Positions 61,862-64,000 of a DNA stretch of 64,000 nucleotides are shown one piece after another (positions within the stretch are counted from its first letter, which is position 1; each line of letters starts with the position of its first letter). The notes beneath the pieces are model-generated. The model saw only the letters and a program-made list of their open reading frames with translations. It was not told where the DNA came from and searched no databases. Made by a program: the position numbers and the translations under genes. The DNA is from Mrakia gelida (lineage: Eukaryota; Basidiomycota; Tremellomycetes; Cystofilobasidiales; Mrakiaceae). Location of the stretch: the NCBI GenBank assembly GCA_024345305.1, contig BRON01000023.1:62001-126000 (forward strand), given 5' to 3'.

Positions 61862-64000
61862 CCACAACTCCTCGTCTCGAGACGCATCGGTTCTTCAAGC
61901 TGGAGCCTCTGGACAGTCGAAACTACCAGACCTGGTCTATCCGCATGATGATTGCTCTAGCAGAATCCAAGTGCAAGTCTCTGGTCCTCGGACAAGAGAA
62001 GAGACCAGAAAGAGGCGACGAAGGCAGGGAAGGAAAAAGGACGAGCTCAACCTCGGAGAAGCCCGAGGACGTTCCCCTTCCCTTGGGAAGCGAAGAGCTT
62101 CTCGCGAAACAAGACGACTGGGATGCTCGAAACGAATTCGCACTCCACAGGATCCAGATGGCCGTGAGCGACCGAGAACTGATGAAAATATCCTCGGCTG
62201 AGCTCGCGAGCGAAGCCTGGGAAACGCTCAAAGTCGCTCATCGAGTCGAAGGAACAGCAGGGAAGATGATGGTTCAACGAAAGCTCCGAGACCTCCGCAT
62301 GGATGAGAGTTCGTCGGTACAGTCATACATCGACGAATTCGAAGAAATCCTCGATGAGGCGACGACTCTCGGCATGGACATCGTCAAGAACCCAGAACAG
62401 CTCGCCCTTCAGTTCCTCGCAGGTCTCCCCAAATCGCTCGAAACCTTCACCGACGTCCTCTCCCTCTCCTACCAAGAATCCGGAAAAGAGCTCACACCAA
62501 AAGTAGTCACCACCGCTCTACTCACCCACACCCGCACCAAAACCTCACGATCGGACGTCACTCCAAAGGAAGATTCGGCGATGAAGGTTGACAAGGTGGA
62601 CGCAAGATGTCACCACTGCGGGAAGAAGGGACACTTCAAGGCGGAATGTTGGGACGTAGTTGGGAAGCCGAAGGATAGGAAGGGTGGGAAGAAGGGAGGA
62701 AGGTTCAGGAAGGAAGGAGGTGGGCGTCGGAAGGAGGAAGCCAACTCGACGAGCTCGATTTCGGGGGATTGGGGGTTCTCAGCGGCCGCAGGGGTAGGTG
62801 ACGACGAGACAATTTTCGCCGTCGCCGAGGAGGATTGGATTGCCGATAGTGGATGCTCGAATCACATCTGCAACGACCGTAGCAAGCTGAGCGACTACAA
62901 ACCCTTCGAAACCTCAGTCAAAGTCGCCAGCAGCAAAGTCATCAAAACGGTCGGAATCGGCAATCTGAAAGTCATCGCGACCGTTGGGAATCGAAAGAGG
63001 AAGACGATCATTCATGACGTCTACTTCATCCCAAATTTCCCGAACCTCATCTCCATTGGGCAGCTGACGGCTAGAGGCGCGACGGTCGAGTTCTCTCAGC
63101 AGGGTTGCACATTCAGGAAGAATGGGGAAGTCTTGCTGGTAGGAAAGTCATGGAGGAAAAACCTCTGGAGACTCGAAATCGAACCAAAGCCGGACGACGC
63201 GGACCAAACGGAAGATAAGATCTCAAAAGAGACGAGCGCAGCCCTCGTCATCAACGAGACGGCAACGGCCGACCAAGCAGTTCTTCTTCACCGGAGGTTG
63301 GGACACGCGTCAGTCACTGCGATGAGGAGACTCTCAGCCGACGGAGTCATCCCAAAAATCAACGAGGAGGACTTCAACAAAATCAAAGAAACGCCGTGCG
63401 TCGTTTGCCTAAAAGGGAAACAACACAAGTCACCATTCCACGACAGCACGAGCCGATCCTCCACTCCTCTCGCACGCGTACATACCGACCTCCAGGGACC
63501 AATGCCGGTTGAGTCAATTACTAGAAAGCGCTACATGTTGGCGATCTGGGATGACGCGACGAACTTCCACTGGACATACGCCCTCGAGCGAAAGTCCGAA
63601 GCATTGGAGACTTTTAAGGTCTGGAAGACTCAGGTCGAGAAGGAGAGAGATCAGAAGGTGAAGGTCCTACGGTCGGATAACGGCGGGGAGTTCACCTCAC
63701 ACGCATTCAAAGCTTACCTCAAAAAGGAGGGGATCAAGGCTGAAACAACGATTCCCGCGACACCCGAGCAGAATGGGAAGGTAGAGCGAGGAAATCGAAC
63801 CCTAGAAGAGAAGATCACGTGTCTACTGCACGACTCAGAGAATCTTCCAGGAGATCGGAGGCGTTTCTGGGTCGAGGCAATGATGACCGCGACTTATCTA
63901 ATCAACCGCCTCCCCTCCTCGCCGAACAGAGGGAAGACGCCCTACGAAGCGTACTACGAGGAAAAACCTCCCCTTGCCCATCTCCGAACGTTTGGCTCGA
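61862..64000 (+). CDS. copia Gag-Pol continuing past right edge
   Basis: Resumes the frame begun at 49504. Gag: RFFKLEPLDSRNYQTW, SYIDEFEEILDEATTLG, zinc knuckle CHHCGKKGHFKAEC. Then protease (ADSGCSNHIC), integrase zinc finger (HRRLGHASVTAM...CVVC) and integrase core (SDNGGEFTSHAF, EQNGKVERGNR). No stop was seen before 64000. It is similar to but distinct from the element at 1-3463. Apart from the gypsy insertion the element looks intact. Confidence 0.92.

Larger units (their letters stand above)
49155..64000 (+). mobile_element. Nested element: copia split by a tandem gypsy array
   Basis: Copia LTR and Gag start (49155-49525), gypsy LTR-internal-LTR-internal-LTR (49526-61856), then the rest of copia Gag and Pol. 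The CAACA duplication at both ends of the array shows the gypsy entered the copia coding sequence. Confidence 0.92.

Overview
The window looks like a transposon-rich, accessory and probably subtelomeric stretch of a basidiomycete yeast-type fungus. Protein genes are broken by many 50-110 nt introns with GTGAGT or GTTCGT donors, a CTGAC-like branch site and a YAG acceptor. Telomeric DNA is CCCTAA/TTAGGG, coding GC is high, and the mobile elements are Ty1/copia elements and a Ty3/gypsy chromovirus. The lineage (Pucciniomycotina-like red yeast) is inference only.

Layout. 1-3463: 3' two-thirds of a copia element. 3464-7600: decayed exons, a solo LTR with a perfect target duplication and other remnants. 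8131-11640: an ABCB-type transporter pseudogene and an opposing broken gene. 11677-12600: copia pieces with a histone H3 fragment trapped between them. 13564-14635: an intact F-box gene. 15931-18184: an MBL-fold glyoxalase-II-like gene divergent from a truncated Acr2 gene. 18290-21936: more copia and gypsy wreckage plus a segment duplicated in inverted orientation at 37800-38535. 22883-32799: an arsenic-resistance cluster. 33135-39884: a dispersed ~225 bp repeat, pseudogenes and one hypothetical gene. 40432-46290: a NEK-like kinase and several unrecognised genes. 46787-49154: a deleted gypsy LTR, a broken glycosyltransferase-like gene, four telomere repeats and a 158 bp tandem repeat. 49155-64000: a copia element whose gag is split by a tandem LTR-internal-LTR-internal-LTR gypsy array.

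The main biological content is the arsenic cluster. It comprises ArsH (minus), two tandem ACR3 arsenite exporters (plus), an Acr2/Cdc25-type arsenate reductase with an HCX5R loop (minus), and a divergent MBL-fold protein. Arsenate would be reduced by Acr2, arsenite exported by ACR3, and methylated or organic arsenicals oxidised by ArsH. The MBL-fold gene shares its promoter region with acr2, is duplicated elsewhere in the window together with an acr2 5' piece, keeps its reading frame across many introns, and has lost several glyoxalase II metal ligands in both copies. It is the best candidate here for an undescribed component.

Most of the rest is transposon biology. Notable points are a gypsy element whose gag and pol share one frame separated by a single TGA, a 17-bp palindrome repeated at nine sites, and an interstitial telomere next to a truncated gene. 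Everything was read by eye; exon boundaries are manual and no homology search was run.
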